DNA of 64,000 nucleotides from Exiguobacterium sp. RIT594 (GTDB lineage: Bacteria > Bacillota > Bacilli > Exiguobacteriales > Exiguobacteriaceae). This document shows positions 1 through 8,239 of this stretch, one piece after another (position 1 is the stretch's first letter; each line of letters begins with the position of its first letter). The notes beneath the pieces were generated by a model. It was given only the letters and a program-made list of their open reading frames with translations, made no database searches and had not been told where the DNA came from. The DNA is taken from the NCBI RefSeq assembly GCF_003339585.1, contig NZ_QPKF01000001.1:1550001-1614000 (forward strand), in the 5' to 3' direction. The position numbers and the translations under genes are program-made.

Positions 1-190
1 ACAAGGATTCAATATGAAGGACGATATGGTGGCGTGTGACTTCTTCCGCGGACGAAATCCCTTGCTGTTCAAGCGTCGTCAAATACTGGTTTAAATCATT
101 TCGATAAGCAGCTGCCGTGTTCGCTGACATCTGCCGCTCAATCACTAAATAGTCGATAAATGTCTCCAGTTGTTGTCTCACTGAACTCAT
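1..190 (-). CDS. xerD: Tyrosine recombinase XerD, N-terminal part (cut by window edge)
   Basis: Only the first 63 codons lie in the window. The start is ATG at 190, preceded by an AGAGGATG-type ribosome binding site. The readable peptide has the helical, core-binding (SAM-like) N-terminal domain of phage-type integrases, with the typical stretch FIDYLVIERQMSANTAAAYR. XerC/XerD recombinases resolve chromosome dimers at dif together with FtsK. The catalytic domain with its R..HxxR..Y residues is outside the window. The gene lies directly downstream of fur on the same strand, as xerD (ripX) does in Bacillus, which favours XerD over other integrases. Confidence 0.85.
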   Translation of the reverse strand, partial: MSSVRQQLETFIDYLVIERQMSANTAAAYRNDLNQYLTTLEQQGISSAEEVTRHHIVLHIESL

Positions 191-221
191 CCTCTGTCAT
201 TAAGAAATCGCTTACTTTCCC

Positions 222-250
222 ATCATATCAAAGGTGTAAACCGTTGTGAA
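222..250 (-). promoter_or_regulatory. Promoter of xerD
   Basis: On the minus strand a -35 TTCACA (250-245) is followed after 17 bases by a -10 TATGAT (227-222), about 32 bases before the xerD start. It lies downstream of the fur terminator, so xerD probably has its own sigma-A promoter. Confidence 0.6.
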
Positions 251-271
251 GAGGTCTGACCTATATTTTTC

Positions 272-317
272 AAAAAGAAAAACCGTCCCCTTTTTGATGA
301 GGACAGTCAGACGGTTT
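272..317 (-). terminator. Intrinsic terminator of fur
   Basis: AAACCGTC (317-310) pairs with GACGGTTT (287-280) on the minus strand, with an inner GTCC/GGAC pairing and a T-rich tail. The 5' arm contains the fur stop codon. Confidence 0.75.
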
Positions 318-792
318 GTGTTTGTGATTGTTCCAGTGCTTCGCGTGCATGACGCTCTTGGCAAACCCGGCATACACCATGGAACGTCAAGCGGTGATCT
401 TTGATTTTAAATTGGAAACGCGTGACGATTTCTTTTTCGACTTCTTCTAACATATCATCCAGGATTTCCTCGACAGATCCGCATTCGATACAGACGAGAT
501 GATGATGCGAGTGGCTCGCACCTTCCTGCCGTAAATCAAATCGGGATACGCCGTCTCCGAAATTGACTTTATCAACGACTTCAAGCTCCGTTAATAATTC
601 AAGTGTCCGGTAGACCGTCGCAAGTCCAATGTCTGAGTTTTTTTCTTTGACCAATAAAAAGACATTCTCTGCACTTAAGTGGTCCGACTCATGCTCCAGT
701 AAAATCCGTACGGTCGCTTCACGTTGGGGAGTCAGCTTATATCCTTTACCGCTCAGCTGTTTTTTAATGCGTTCAACACGACTTTCCATCAT
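307..792 (-). CDS. fur: Ferric uptake regulator Fur
   Basis: A 161-residue Fur-family metalloregulator. The N-terminal winged-helix domain contains YKLTPQREATVRIL and the recognition helix LATVYRTLELL. It is followed by the HSHHHLVCIECG metal site and a C-terminal CRVCQ pair typical of the structural zinc site. I chose ATG at 792 because AAAGGGGG lies about six bases upstream and a promoter lies at 824-852. A longer reading from 852 would begin inside the -35 box. Fur represses iron-uptake genes when loaded with Fe2+. PerR or Zur are alternatives, but the position between nudF and xerD matches Bacillus fur. Confidence 0.88.
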   Translation of the reverse strand: MMESRVERIKKQLSGKGYKLTPQREATVRILLEHESDHLSAENVFLLVKEKNSDIGLATVYRTLELLTELEVVDKVNFGDGVSRFDLRQEGASHSHHHLVCIECGSVEEILDDMLEEVEKEIVTRFQFKIKDHRLTFHGVCRVCQERHAREALEQSQTQTV

Positions 793-823
793 AGCGCCCC
801 CTTTGGTCGAAACTGATGGTTTT

Positions 824-852
824 ATCATAGCCGATAATCTGCTGTTTTTCAA
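824..852 (-). promoter_or_regulatory. Sigma-A promoter of fur
   Basis: Minus-strand TTGAAA (852-847), a 17-base spacer and TATGAT (829-824) form a near-consensus sigma-A promoter about 30 bases before the fur start. Confidence 0.75.
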
Positions 853-859
853 ATTAAAA

Positions 860-898
860 TGATTATCAACTGAAAATCATTCACTTTAGAATGATTTT
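860..898 (-). promoter_or_regulatory. Putative Fur/PerR-type operator cluster upstream of fur
   Basis: Just upstream of the fur -35 box lie repeated ATGATT/AATCAT half-sites. These include ATGATTATCA (from 859) and a perfect 10-base inverted repeat AAAATCATTC (873-882) / GAATGATTTT (889-898). Fur and PerR boxes are built from such half-sites, so autoregulation or PerR control is likely. The outer repeat spans the nudF stop codon and could also fold as a weak hairpin in nudF mRNA. Confidence 0.5.
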
Positions 899-1425
899 AA
901 TGTACGAATGTGCCAATGCTGAATCGCCATGATCGTTTTGGCATCGACAATCGTCCCGTCTGCGACAAGTTCAAGTGCCCGTTCAAGCGTCAACGTCTGG
1001 TTTTCCAAGAATTCATCTGGATCCAGTTGGCGTTGCCCCGCAGTCAAACCCGTTGCTTCATAAATATGTACGCGTTCGCTGCAAAAACCGGGTGCTCCGT
1101 AAAAATCAAACACATGCGTCAGCTCATCTGCCGCGTATCCGGTCTCTTCCTTCAATTCACGTCCTGCGCACTCTTCCGGATTTTCCCCTTTTTCCAGTTT
1201 TCCGGCCGGGATTTCAATCGATAATTGTTCAAACGCTTTCCGGTACTGCTCGACGACTAACAAATCTCCTTTTTCGTCAAACGCAATGATTGCGACTGCG
1301 CCGTTATGATAGACCAATTCACGGACAGATGTATTACCGTTCGGAAGACTGACGACATGTTTCTCGACGTTAAAGACTTTTCCTTCATAAATAACTTCCC
1401 GCTCTAATGTTTTTTCTTCCATCAT
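886..1425 (-). CDS. nudF: ADP-ribose pyrophosphatase NudF
   Basis: A 179-residue Nudix hydrolase that cleaves ADP-ribose to AMP and ribose-5-phosphate. The Nudix box is complete (G-x5-E-x7-RELKEETGY, around GKLEKGENPEECAGRELKEE). The N-terminal strand region (YEGKVFNVEKHVV) is typical of the NudF/NUDT5 group. ATG at 1425 has AAGAGGTG just upstream. The longer upstream reading lacks a ribosome binding site and does not resemble the family. It lies between yqkF-like and fur genes as in B. subtilis. Confidence 0.85.
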   Translation of the reverse strand: MMEEKTLEREVIYEGKVFNVEKHVVSLPNGNTSVRELVYHNGAVAIIAFDEKGDLLVVEQYRKAFEQLSIEIPAGKLEKGENPEECAGRELKEETGYAADELTHVFDFYGAPGFCSERVHIYEATGLTAGQRQLDPDEFLENQTLTLERALELVADGTIVDAKTIMAIQHWHIRTLKSF

Positions 1426-1607
1426 AGACACCTCTTCTAATCGAATTTCTTCTCTTTCATAGTATGCCTGTTTTTCGATTCCCGTTGCAAGTCTGTTTCC
1501 TTTTCCGACGGAATGCCCATTCCTTACAAATCCACCCGGGAACAACCTGGATCAAATATGCTAAACTGATACACAGTAGCACTAGTCGAAAGAAATGAGG
1601 GATTGAT

Positions 1608-2462
1608 ATGACACTAGGTTTAGGTACGATGACGATTTTAAAACGGGGTCAAGAGGAAGCAACCGAAATACTCCGGACAGCGCTCGACGAAGGCATCGTC
1701 CACTTCGATACAGCAGATGTCTATGCCAACGGCGCAGTCGAGTCACTGATTGGACAGACTTTCTCACCGGAAGATCGCAGCCGGATGTTTTTGGCGTCAA
1801 AAGGCGGAAACCGGATGAATGATACAGGGACCGGCTGGACGTGGGACCCGAGCTACGACTATCTGAAAAAAGCGTGTATGGAGAGTCTGAACCGTCTCGA
1901 AACACCGTATCTCGACCTCTATTATGTCCATGGCGGAACGATGGACGATGATTTGGACGCTTCGATTCGTGCCATGAAAGACTTGCAGGAAGAAGGACGG
2001 ATCAAAGAATACGGCCTCTCGTCACTCCGTCCAAACGTCATCAACTATTGGCTTGACCATAGTGATTTCAGTTATTTGATGACACCGTATTCGCTGCTCG
2101 ACCGTCGGATCGAGGAGTTATTGCCGCGGCTTCAAGAGCGAAACATTAAACTCGTTGCCCGCGGACCGCTCGCCAAAGGTCTTCTGACGACAGAGAGCAT
2201 GTCTCGTCTTCAATCGGTCGACCGGTTCGAACAGTACGATAAGGAACAGCTGGAACACATTTTATCGACATTACAGGACTATCCCCTCCCGGCCATGGCA
2301 CTGCAGGCTATTGATCAGCAAGCTGATATCGTACTGCCGGGTGCGTCAAGTGTGTCGCAACTGCAGGCGAATCTGCAGGCGATGCGGGAACCGTTGACGG
2401 CTGAACAGATTGCGCATGTCTTGTCACTTCTTCCCGTCCATACGTATACAGAACACCGGTGA
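1608..2462 (+). CDS. Aldo/keto reductase, YqkF-like
   Basis: A 284-residue NADPH-dependent aldo/keto reductase of unknown substrate. Visible features are the catalytic Asp/Tyr region FDTADVYANG, the Lys in LASKGGNR, the active-site His in YVHGGT, and the C-terminal coenzyme loop VLPGASSVSQLQAN. The segment GGNRMND...GWTWDPS closely follows B. subtilis YqkF, also a nudF neighbour. The start at 1608 follows GAGGGATTGAT. An upstream in-frame stop shows the N-terminal hairpin found in longer homologues is short here. It diverges from nudF. Confidence 0.82.
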   Translation: MTLGLGTMTILKRGQEEATEILRTALDEGIVHFDTADVYANGAVESLIGQTFSPEDRSRMFLASKGGNRMNDTGTGWTWDPSYDYLKKACMESLNRLETPYLDLYYVHGGTMDDDLDASIRAMKDLQEEGRIKEYGLSSLRPNVINYWLDHSDFSYLMTPYSLLDRRIEELLPRLQERNIKLVARGPLAKGLLTTESMSRLQSVDRFEQYDKEQLEHILSTLQDYPLPAMALQAIDQQADIVLPGASSVSQLQANLQAMREPLTAEQIAHVLSLLPVHTYTEHR

Positions 2463-2463
2463 G

Positions 2464-2489
2464 GTTTGAGTTTTTCACCAGCAGGGAAA
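2464..2489 (+). promoter_or_regulatory. Candidate sigma-B-type promoter before the DJ-1/PfpI gene
   Basis: GTTTGA (2464-2469), 14 bases, then GGGAAA (2484-2489). The -35 fits GTTTAA in 5 of 6 positions and the -10 fits GGGTAT in 4 of 6. Spacing and distance to the start suit sigma-B, but the match is imperfect. Confidence 0.3.
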
Positions 2490-2530
2490 CTTCTTCTTTG
2501 TAACGTTATTACAGAGGAGGAGTTTTTATC

Positions 2531-3187
2531 ATGTCAAAAATTTTAATCGTATCTACAAGTGCTGACGAAATGAACGGTCATAAAACCGGTTTATGGTTCG
2601 AGGAGTTTGCTGCTCCGTTCAACCTGTTCAAAGAAGCCGGTCACGATGTCACAGTCGTTTCGGTCAAAGGCGGCGACGTACCGATCGATAAAGCATCAAT
2701 GGTGAAAGAAATCCTGCCTAAATTCCAGGAAGCACGCCGTGCCTTACACGACACGACGCCACTTGCCGATGTAGATGCTGCATCATTTGATGCTGTTTAC
2801 TTCCCGGGCGGTCATGGGGCAGTCGTCGATTTCCCGAATAATCCACTCGTCGCAGGTGCAATCGAAGCGATGGTCAAAAAAGACGGGATCGTCGCATCTG
2901 TTTGCCATGGTCCTGCTGCCTTTGCACACGTTACGATTGATGGCAAACCATTCGTATCAGGCCGTCAAATCAACGGCTTCACGGACGAAGAAGAAAAATC
3001 AACAGGACTCGAAGACAAAGTCCCGTTCTTGCTTGAAACAACATTACGCGGTGAAGGGGCAACCTTCCTGACTTCCGATGCCGGAAAAGAATTTGCTGTC
3101 ATCGACGGTAACGTCATCACAGGTCAAAATCCTGCATCAAGTGAAGCTGTCGCTAAACTCGTCATTGCTAAACTTGCAACTGTCTAA
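2531..3187 (+). CDS. Type 1 glutamine amidotransferase-like protein, DJ-1/PfpI (Hsp31-like)
   Basis: A 218-residue DJ-1/PfpI-superfamily protein. The nucleophile elbow ASVCHGPAAF supplies the conserved Cys. YFPGGHGA, the upstream acidic residue in GLWFEEFAAPF, and the long insert before the Cys fit the Hsp31/glyoxalase III-like branch. Such proteins act as stress chaperones, deglycases or glyoxalases, and the exact activity cannot be read here. The start has a strong AGAGGAGG site at 2511-2520. The gene stands alone, ended by a strong terminator and preceded by a sigma-B-like motif. Confidence 0.8.
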   Translation: MSKILIVSTSADEMNGHKTGLWFEEFAAPFNLFKEAGHDVTVVSVKGGDVPIDKASMVKEILPKFQEARRALHDTTPLADVDAASFDAVYFPGGHGAVVDFPNNPLVAGAIEAMVKKDGIVASVCHGPAAFAHVTIDGKPFVSGRQINGFTDEEEKSTGLEDKVPFLLETTLRGEGATFLTSDAGKEFAVIDGNVITGQNPASSEAVAKLVIAKLATV

Positions 3188-3204
3188 GCAACTATTCCTA
3201 CACG

Positions 3205-3244
3205 AAAGCCCCGATCCGATGCGTACATCGGATCGGGGCTTTTT
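3205..3244. terminator. Bidirectional terminator
   Basis: AAAGCCCCGATCCGATG, loop CGTA, and the exact complementary arm followed by TTTT. It serves the DJ-1/PfpI gene and probably the convergent gene at 3272. Confidence 0.9.
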
Positions 3245-3271
3245 ATGTGATTCGGTCGGAAAAGATTGCAT

Positions 3272-3895
3272 TTACGGTAAAACGCGTTCGTAGGCTTCGA
3301 TTTCACGGCTCAATTCTTCTAACTTTTGTTTTTGTGTTTCATACCGTGGTGTCAGCTCAAGGTGTTCCTGCTCCAGACTCGTTTGTTCCGCCGGAGTGAA
3401 CGCACGGGGAACAACCCGTTCCCGCCGGTACCACCGTTTCGGGATAATCGTCGGTTCCGGACCCGTCTTCAGGAGATGATCGACCTGATCGTATGCCGAC
3501 CGGACTTCTTCAAACTGATCTTTGACAGATGGATGCTCCTGACGCAATTGTTCGAGGCGTGTCGCGACGAACGGTTGCGACTTCAGCACCAGCTGTTGTT
3601 TAATCGATTGCTTCAGAATCTGTTTGACTTGTGACCGTTGCACATCTGATTCTGATTCGTCTGCTACGATTTCAAGATTCAGCTCTCCCGCTTCATCTAA
3701 AATCTGTTCCATTTCCTCAAACGATAACCAGACCAACTGTTGTGTGACAAACCGGTCAATCAATCCGGATTCTTCATAGTAGTCACCGATTTCTCCGCCT
3801 AATTTTAATTCTGCGACGGCATAATGAACTTGATGTTCAATCATCTCATCCGTGACTTCATCCAACCATTCTTCATAATCTGTAAATACACTCAC
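3272..3895 (-). CDS. Conserved-looking hypothetical protein, helical
   Basis: A 207-residue soluble, acidic protein that I do not recognise. The start is GTG at 3895 with AGGAGG eight to nine bases upstream. The N-terminus is rich in Glu and Asp (EEWLDEVTDEMIEHQ). The C-terminal third (QTSLEQEHLELTPRYETQKQ and onwards) has heptad-like spacing that suggests a coiled coil. A basic patch PKRWYRRERVVPRAF sits between. There is no signal peptide or membrane segment. It is monocistronic, convergent with the DJ-1 gene. Confidence 0.7.
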   Translation of the reverse strand: MSVFTDYEEWLDEVTDEMIEHQVHYAVAELKLGGEIGDYYEESGLIDRFVTQQLVWLSFEEMEQILDEAGELNLEIVADESESDVQRSQVKQILKQSIKQQLVLKSQPFVATRLEQLRQEHPSVKDQFEEVRSAYDQVDHLLKTGPEPTIIPKRWYRRERVVPRAFTPAEQTSLEQEHLELTPRYETQKQKLEELSREIEAYERVLP

Positions 3896-3973
3896 GTTCG
3901 TAGTCCTCCTCTAATCCCTTTACAATTCATTTACTGTACCATATCGTCTGTCTCGAATGCTCTTTTGACGACG

Positions 3974-4007
3974 CAAAAAAACAATCCCCTGTTTTGACAA
4001 AGGATTG
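3974..4007 (-). terminator. Terminator of the PadR gene
   Basis: Minus-strand CAATCC (4007-4002) pairs with GGATTG (3987-3982), followed by seven Ts. Confidence 0.8.
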
Positions 4008-4025
4008 ATGATATCACTGTATAGT

Positions 4026-4562
4026 TTAGACATTCGCCTGACTTTTCTTTATTTCTTCCATCGCCCAGTCACACCAATCGAGATAATTCAGCATCATGCG
4101 TAAGCCGTATTCACTCGTCAAGGTTTCCCCGAGCGTTGCCCCGTTTTCTAAATGATCTTTCCGCCAGACCTTCATCATATCGACGGCAAACTGGTGATGC
4201 CGCTTCGATTCTTCCAAATACAAAATCGCTTCATCCGGCGGCAACAGATGCAGCAAGGACACCCGCATCAAGTTTTCATCTTTCATCTTCGGCTTGAACT
4301 CACTTGGCGCACGCAACCAGGCGACAAGTGCCGTTTGACCTTCTTCCGTAATCGAATAGACCTTTTTATCGGGTAAGTCTTCTTGGACGATATACACACT
4401 GGTCACAAGCTGATCTTCTTCCATTTTCAACAATTCACGGTAAATTTGTGTATGATGTGCCGTCCAAAAATGGGTCATCTGCTTTTTGAACGTCGTACTT
4501 AAATCATATCCGGTCGCTTCTCCCTGAGTTAGCAGTCCGAGCAATGCAAATCGTAACGCCAC
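4026..4562 (-). CDS. PadR-family transcriptional regulator
   Basis: A 178-residue PadR protein. The winged-helix N-terminus reads MALRFALLGLLTQGEATGYDL, the family hallmark. The recognition segment is HTQIYRELLKMEEDQLV and the wing KKVYSITEEGQTAL. A C-terminal helical dimerisation domain (PadR_C, about residues 90-175) follows. I chose GTG at 4562 because AGAAGG is correctly spaced there and the peptide then begins like other PadR proteins. GTG at 4571 is the alternative. Its target is unknown. It precedes the end of the 4.7-11.2 kb operon on the same strand but is separated by a terminator. Confidence 0.85.
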   Translation of the reverse strand: MALRFALLGLLTQGEATGYDLSTTFKKQMTHFWTAHHTQIYRELLKMEEDQLVTSVYIVQEDLPDKKVYSITEEGQTALVAWLRAPSEFKPKMKDENLMRVSLLHLLPPDEAILYLEESKRHHQFAVDMMKVWRKDHLENGATLGETLTSEYGLRMMLNYLDWCDWAMEEIKKSQANV

Positions 4563-4649
4563 TGGCTGCACCTTCTTTCATCAAATGTATATATTGTTAA
4601 TTATCTCAAAGAAATGCCCATTATGCTACTTTTTGCCTAGCTTTACCGC

Positions 4650-4697
4650 AAAAAAACGAAAGGACTGACGCATAAAAATGCATGACAGCCCTTTCGT
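4650..4697 (-). terminator. Terminator of the ynj-like operon
   Basis: Minus-strand ACGAAAGG (4697-4690) pairs with CCTTTCGT (4663-4656), with an inner GCAT/ATGC pairing and a run of Ts. Confidence 0.85.
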
Positions 4698-5290
4698 TAT
4701 GTCTGTTGGACACGATATGCTTGAATTCCGTCATTCACACGTCTAAAGTAGGCAGACGGATGCGGTACGAATTGATCACGGTGGATGATTTCCTGATCGA
4801 CGGTCTTAAACGTTTCTGCTGTCTCATCCGTCAGCCGGGCAAACTCGGAAAGTGGTAAGGCAATCAATCGACTGACCTCTTCTGTTTGCAGAACATAACG
4901 TTCGAGCGGCATTGCTGAATCCGTCAGGAACAGATGGACTCGTTCACGATCTTTCAAGTCACCTACTATCAACTCTTCCAGGAAAACGCCAAGGGAAAAC
5001 AACTCCTCAAACTGCCGGACAAGCCCAATCTCTTCTTTGAGTTCGCGGATTCCGTCCCTTGGCGCTTCACCTGCGAGCAAATGCCCGGCAGCCGTGATAT
5101 CAATCAACTCCGGAAAATCCTTTTTCTGCTTCGCCCGTTGCTGTAACAAAACGTGTCCTTTGTCGAGATCAATGACAAAGCAATGAAACGTTTCATGCCA
5201 TAATCCGTCACGATGTACCGTTTCCCGGGTCTCTGGATACAGCGGCTGACCGGATGAATCGACGACCATCAACTGTTCCGATTCACTCAT
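4697..5290 (-). CDS. Nudix hydrolase, isopentenyl-diphosphate-isomerase-like
   Basis: A 197-residue Nudix protein. The Nudix box AGHLLAGEAPRDGIRELKEE fits G-x5-E-x7-REUxEExGU. The N-terminus (RDGLWHETFHCFVID) and overall layout match the IPP-isomerase-like Nudix group (YfcD type), whose substrates are mostly unknown. Its ATG overlaps the stop codon of the upstream CDP-alcohol phosphatidyltransferase gene (ATGA), so translation is coupled. It is the last gene of the operon. E. coli also has a Nudix gene, nudG, directly after ynjF. Confidence 0.82.
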   Translation of the reverse strand: MSESEQLMVVDSSGQPLYPETRETVHRDGLWHETFHCFVIDLDKGHVLLQQRAKQKKDFPELIDITAAGHLLAGEAPRDGIRELKEEIGLVRQFEELFSLGVFLEELIVGDLKDRERVHLFLTDSAMPLERYVLQTEEVSRLIALPLSEFARLTDETAETFKTVDQEIIHRDQFVPHPSAYFRRVNDGIQAYRVQQT

Positions 5291-5868
5291 CGCAACACCT
5301 TCGATGCTTGATAAAACCGTTCGCCGACCGTGTACAATTCAGCAATCAAAAAGAGGACGGCAATCCAAATGATGGCGCTTGGGAACAGTAACATTGCAGT
5401 CAGGAAAAGAAATCCTTCCGTCCGTTCGACAAGACCCGGCTGATACTGAAATGATTTGAATCCGTAATTGTCGCTGACCGCTCCAATCGCAAGAAACATC
5501 GTCATACCGATGACGAATGAGGCGACGAGTAATAAAATAACGACCTGCGTCTCCGGAAACCGCAAGGCAATACCAATCAGGACGGATAATTCCACGACCC
5601 GGTCGAGGACTAAATCAAGAATCGTTCCGATCGGCGTTGTTTTCTCCCGTCGTGCCATCGTGCCGTCGACGACATCAAGCGCTCCGGACAGCCATAATAA
5701 TAAAATTGCAATTCCCATCATATCGTTATAGACAAAGAAACCGGTCGAAGCACCGATAATGCCGGAAATGATTGTCACTTGGTTGGCCGAAAGCCCCATC
5801 TTCTTCAATAATGTCGCCATTTGCTCAAAAAGGGGCTGGACGACTTTTCTGGCGCGCGTATCTAACAT
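5287..5868 (-). CDS. CDP-alcohol phosphatidyltransferase family membrane protein
   Basis: A 193-residue integral membrane protein with about six helices. The catalytic signature D-x2-DG-x2-AR-x8-G-x3-D-x3-D is complete in DVVDGTMARREKTTPIGTIL plus DLVLD. The family moves a phosphatidyl or similar group from a CDP-linked donor onto an alcohol such as glycerol-phosphate or inositol. The acceptor is not evident. The start at 5868 has GGAGGGG four bases upstream. It sits between the ABC ATPase and the Nudix gene and is coupled to the latter, parallel to ynjF of E. coli. Confidence 0.85.
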   Translation of the reverse strand: MLDTRARKVVQPLFEQMATLLKKMGLSANQVTIISGIIGASTGFFVYNDMMGIAILLLWLSGALDVVDGTMARREKTTPIGTILDLVLDRVVELSVLIGIALRFPETQVVILLLVASFVIGMTMFLAIGAVSDNYGFKSFQYQPGLVERTEGFLFLTAMLLFPSAIIWIAVLFLIAELYTVGERFYQASKVLR

Positions 5869-5869
5869 G

Positions 5870-6760
5870 CTACCCCTCCTTCCTCACAAGATAAGCTGTC
5901 ACTTTCTCACTGAACGTCTCTGTCGTTTGAACGACAAGCCGCTCTCCCGTCTGGCGTTCAACTTCATAAAATCGAACACCGTACTGTGTCAGCTCTTTCG
6001 TAATCGTAACACGTTCCTGTAATCCGTTCGTCGGTCTTAAGACCAACTTCACGTCGGATAACGGATACCACTCCCCGTCCAGATACACTCCGTCACCGAA
6101 AAACGGACTTTTTTGCGCTAATTCAATCGGATGTCCCTGATCAATGATTTTTCCTTGTTCCATGACGTAGACATAATCCGCCATCGCCATCGCTTCTTCA
6201 CGGTCATGCGTGACAAGTAACGTCGTCACACCTTCCGCGACCGTTAAGCGCCGAATCAGCGTCCGCAGTTCGCGGCGACGTGGTAAATCGAGACTCGAGA
6301 ACGGTTCGTCGAGCAACAGAAAATTCGGACCGCTGGCTAATGCCCGGGCAAGACTGGCCCGCTGTTGCTCACCGCCGGATAATTCATGGACATAGGCATC
6401 GACCCGCCCTGTTAATCCGACCTTGGTTAACCACTCGTGGACGTCCTGTTGACGACCTGTCGCCATACCAATCCGGATATTTTGTCCGACCGTCAAATGA
6501 GGGAACAGCAACGGGCGTTGGAACAACATTGTCACTCCCCGTTGATTTGGAGCAACGTGCGTCATGTCGGTTTCACCGAAACGAATGATACCGCCTGATA
6601 CTTTCTCAAGACCTGCAATCAATCGCAGCAGCGTCGTTTTCCCGCTTCCACTTGGACCCACAAGTGCAACACATTGACCGGACGGAATGTGTAAATCAAT
6701 CGCCTGCAGGACTTGTTTCTGACCAAATCGTTTATTGACGTGCTGAATCGTAACGTCCAT
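5870..6760 (-). CDS. ABC transporter ATP-binding protein (YnjD-like)
   Basis: A 296-residue importer ATPase. Visible are Walker A GPSGSGKTT (about residues 35-43), the Q-loop FQRPLLFPHL, signature LSGGEQQR, Walker B FLLLDEPF, D-loop SSLD and H-loop VTHDRE. An extra C-terminal segment of about 70 residues (from about 225) may be a small regulatory domain. GGAGG precedes the ATG, and the gene overlaps the end of the upstream permease by 29 bases. The substrate of the transporter is unknown, and the nearest named family is YnjBCD. Confidence 0.85.
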   Translation of the reverse strand: MDVTIQHVNKRFGQKQVLQAIDLHIPSGQCVALVGPSGSGKTTLLRLIAGLEKVSGGIIRFGETDMTHVAPNQRGVTMLFQRPLLFPHLTVGQNIRIGMATGRQQDVHEWLTKVGLTGRVDAYVHELSGGEQQRASLARALASGPNFLLLDEPFSSLDLPRRRELRTLIRRLTVAEGVTTLLVTHDREEAMAMADYVYVMEQGKIIDQGHPIELAQKSPFFGDGVYLDGEWYPLSDVKLVLRPTNGLQERVTITKELTQYGVRFYEVERQTGERLVVQTTETFSEKVTAYLVRKEG

Positions 6761-7478
6761 CTAACAGCCTCCGAACTACTTGCACCCATCCTTCTAATAA
6801 AATGAGTTGCACAAAATAAATCAAAAAAGGTAAAACCAATAACCAAATCGTCGCTTCTTTAGCGGCAACCAAGGAATTGCCGGAATAGAGCGGAAACGCT
6901 TCAAGGGCAATCATTTGAACGACTCCGCCCCCGATTAAGGTAACGAGCGCATACTGACTCAGGGCGATGACCGTTACAAGTAACGTGACGGACTGGATGG
7001 CAGAACGCATCATCGGTCCTGTCAAAAAAAGAAACCGTTTCAACCGGCTGGGTTCAATCAACACCATTTGCTCCATCATCTGTTCACCCAGTGCTTGAAA
7101 CGCATTCGTATACATCCGGATCGTGTACGGTAGTGTCGGAAGCAGTAAAACCAACAGTACACCGATAAATTGATCGGCGAGCCCTAACCGGATCCACGTC
7201 AGATAGAGACCAAACGACAATAATAATACCGGCAGGAAAAGCGGCAAACTGATCAACAGTTCCATATACCGGATGAGTCGTCCCGCCCGAAACGCAATCG
7301 CCTTTCCTGTGACATAACCAATCAAATGATTGAGAAGTGTCAAGACCGCAATCATTGAAACCGTTGTCGTCAACGTTTCGAATAATCGCGGGTTCCAGGT
7401 CCAGGTCGACGGAATCAATCCAAGCAACGGAACGAGTACTAGCAATCCGATCACTGCTGTTATTACCCTTCTCTTCAT
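6732..7478 (-). CDS. ABC transporter permease, second subunit (YnjC C-half-like)
   Basis: A 248-residue permease with about six membrane helices. Its EAA-type cytoplasmic loop reads FQALGEQMMEQMVLIEPSRL, leading to FLTGPMM. The ATG overlaps the stop of the other permease (ATGA at 7475-7478). Together the two proteins correspond to the single double-length permease YnjC of E. coli, here encoded as two genes. Confidence 0.8.
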   Translation of the reverse strand: MKRRVITAVIGLLVLVPLLGLIPSTWTWNPRLFETLTTTVSMIAVLTLLNHLIGYVTGKAIAFRAGRLIRYMELLISLPLFLPVLLLSFGLYLTWIRLGLADQFIGVLLVLLLPTLPYTIRMYTNAFQALGEQMMEQMVLIEPSRLKRFLFLTGPMMRSAIQSVTLLVTVIALSQYALVTLIGGGVVQMIALEAFPLYSGNSLVAAKEATIWLLVLPFLIYFVQLILLEGWVQVVRRLLDGRYDSARQ

Positions 7479-8239
7479 TCTACCCGCCCCTTACTGATCC
7501 GCTCCGTTAACGGACGGATCGTACGTGTAAAGATCACTAACAGCAAAAATAAGATTCCGGTCAAAAGAACACTGATGGCAAAGGCTTCCGGTTGACGGGA
7601 TAAATCCCCTTGCGTATATAAATCAAACGTATAGACGCCAATCAGCTTCGGATACGTCACACCGAGCAGCGCCGGGACTTCGTAAGCAAATAAGGTAAAG
7701 GCAAAAACAATGAACGCTGCCTCGAGGACGGGAAACAGTAAAAATACGCCTTTTCCATGCCAAAACCGTTTCAGTCGCGATAGACCGAGCATTAATCCGA
7801 GTTCTTCATACCGGTGATCAAGGCGCCGGTAAACCGGTAACAAATAAAAAAAGATAAACGGAATTTCTTTGTAGAGATACGTCAGGATGATACTGAATTG
7901 ATTCACTTCATGCGGACTGATGACCGGTAAATCGCTCAAATAAAGAATGGCCAAATAGGCGGCGCCAAGATGGGGTAAAAATAACGGAATGGCCAAAACC
8001 TGTGCCGTCCATCCCGTTTGTTTGGCAAAAAATCCAGCCAGCCAGGCCCCGATCAATACAGACAGTACCGTACTGCTGACTGCTACGTATAAACTGATTC
8101 CGATACTTTCCAAAAATACCGGGTCTCGGAACAATCGGCTGTAATCTTCCCAAGTCGTCATCGACAGACTGACGAAAAGACCATAGCCGACCATACCGGT
8201 AATCAGCAAGGTGGCTGGCCAGGCATTACCGCGCCACAC
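7475..8239 (-). CDS. ABC transporter permease, first subunit (YnjC N-half-like)
   Basis: A 254-residue membrane protein with about six helices. The EAA-type loop is RYEELGLMLGLSRLKRFWHG. The apparent start is GTG at 8239 within the last codons of the binding-protein gene, overlapping by 14 bases. No strong ribosome binding site is visible, which fits translational coupling. The cytoplasmic loop lies next to FLLFPVLEAAF, as in importer permeases. Confidence 0.78.
   Translation of the reverse strand: MWRGNAWPATLLITGMVGYGLFVSLSMTTWEDYSRLFRDPVFLESIGISLYVAVSSTVLSVLIGAWLAGFFAKQTGWTAQVLAIPLFLPHLGAAYLAILYLSDLPVISPHEVNQFSIILTYLYKEIPFIFFYLLPVYRRLDHRYEELGLMLGLSRLKRFWHGKGVFLLFPVLEAAFIVFAFTLFAYEVPALLGVTYPKLIGVYTFDLYTQGDLSRQPEAFAISVLLTGILFLLLVIFTRTIRPLTERISKGRVE

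Noticed and set aside
4584-4615. PadR operator in the AT-rich stretch before the PadR gene
   Set aside because: TGTATATATTG is suggestive, but no proper inverted repeat of the ATGT-N8-ACAT kind can be drawn.
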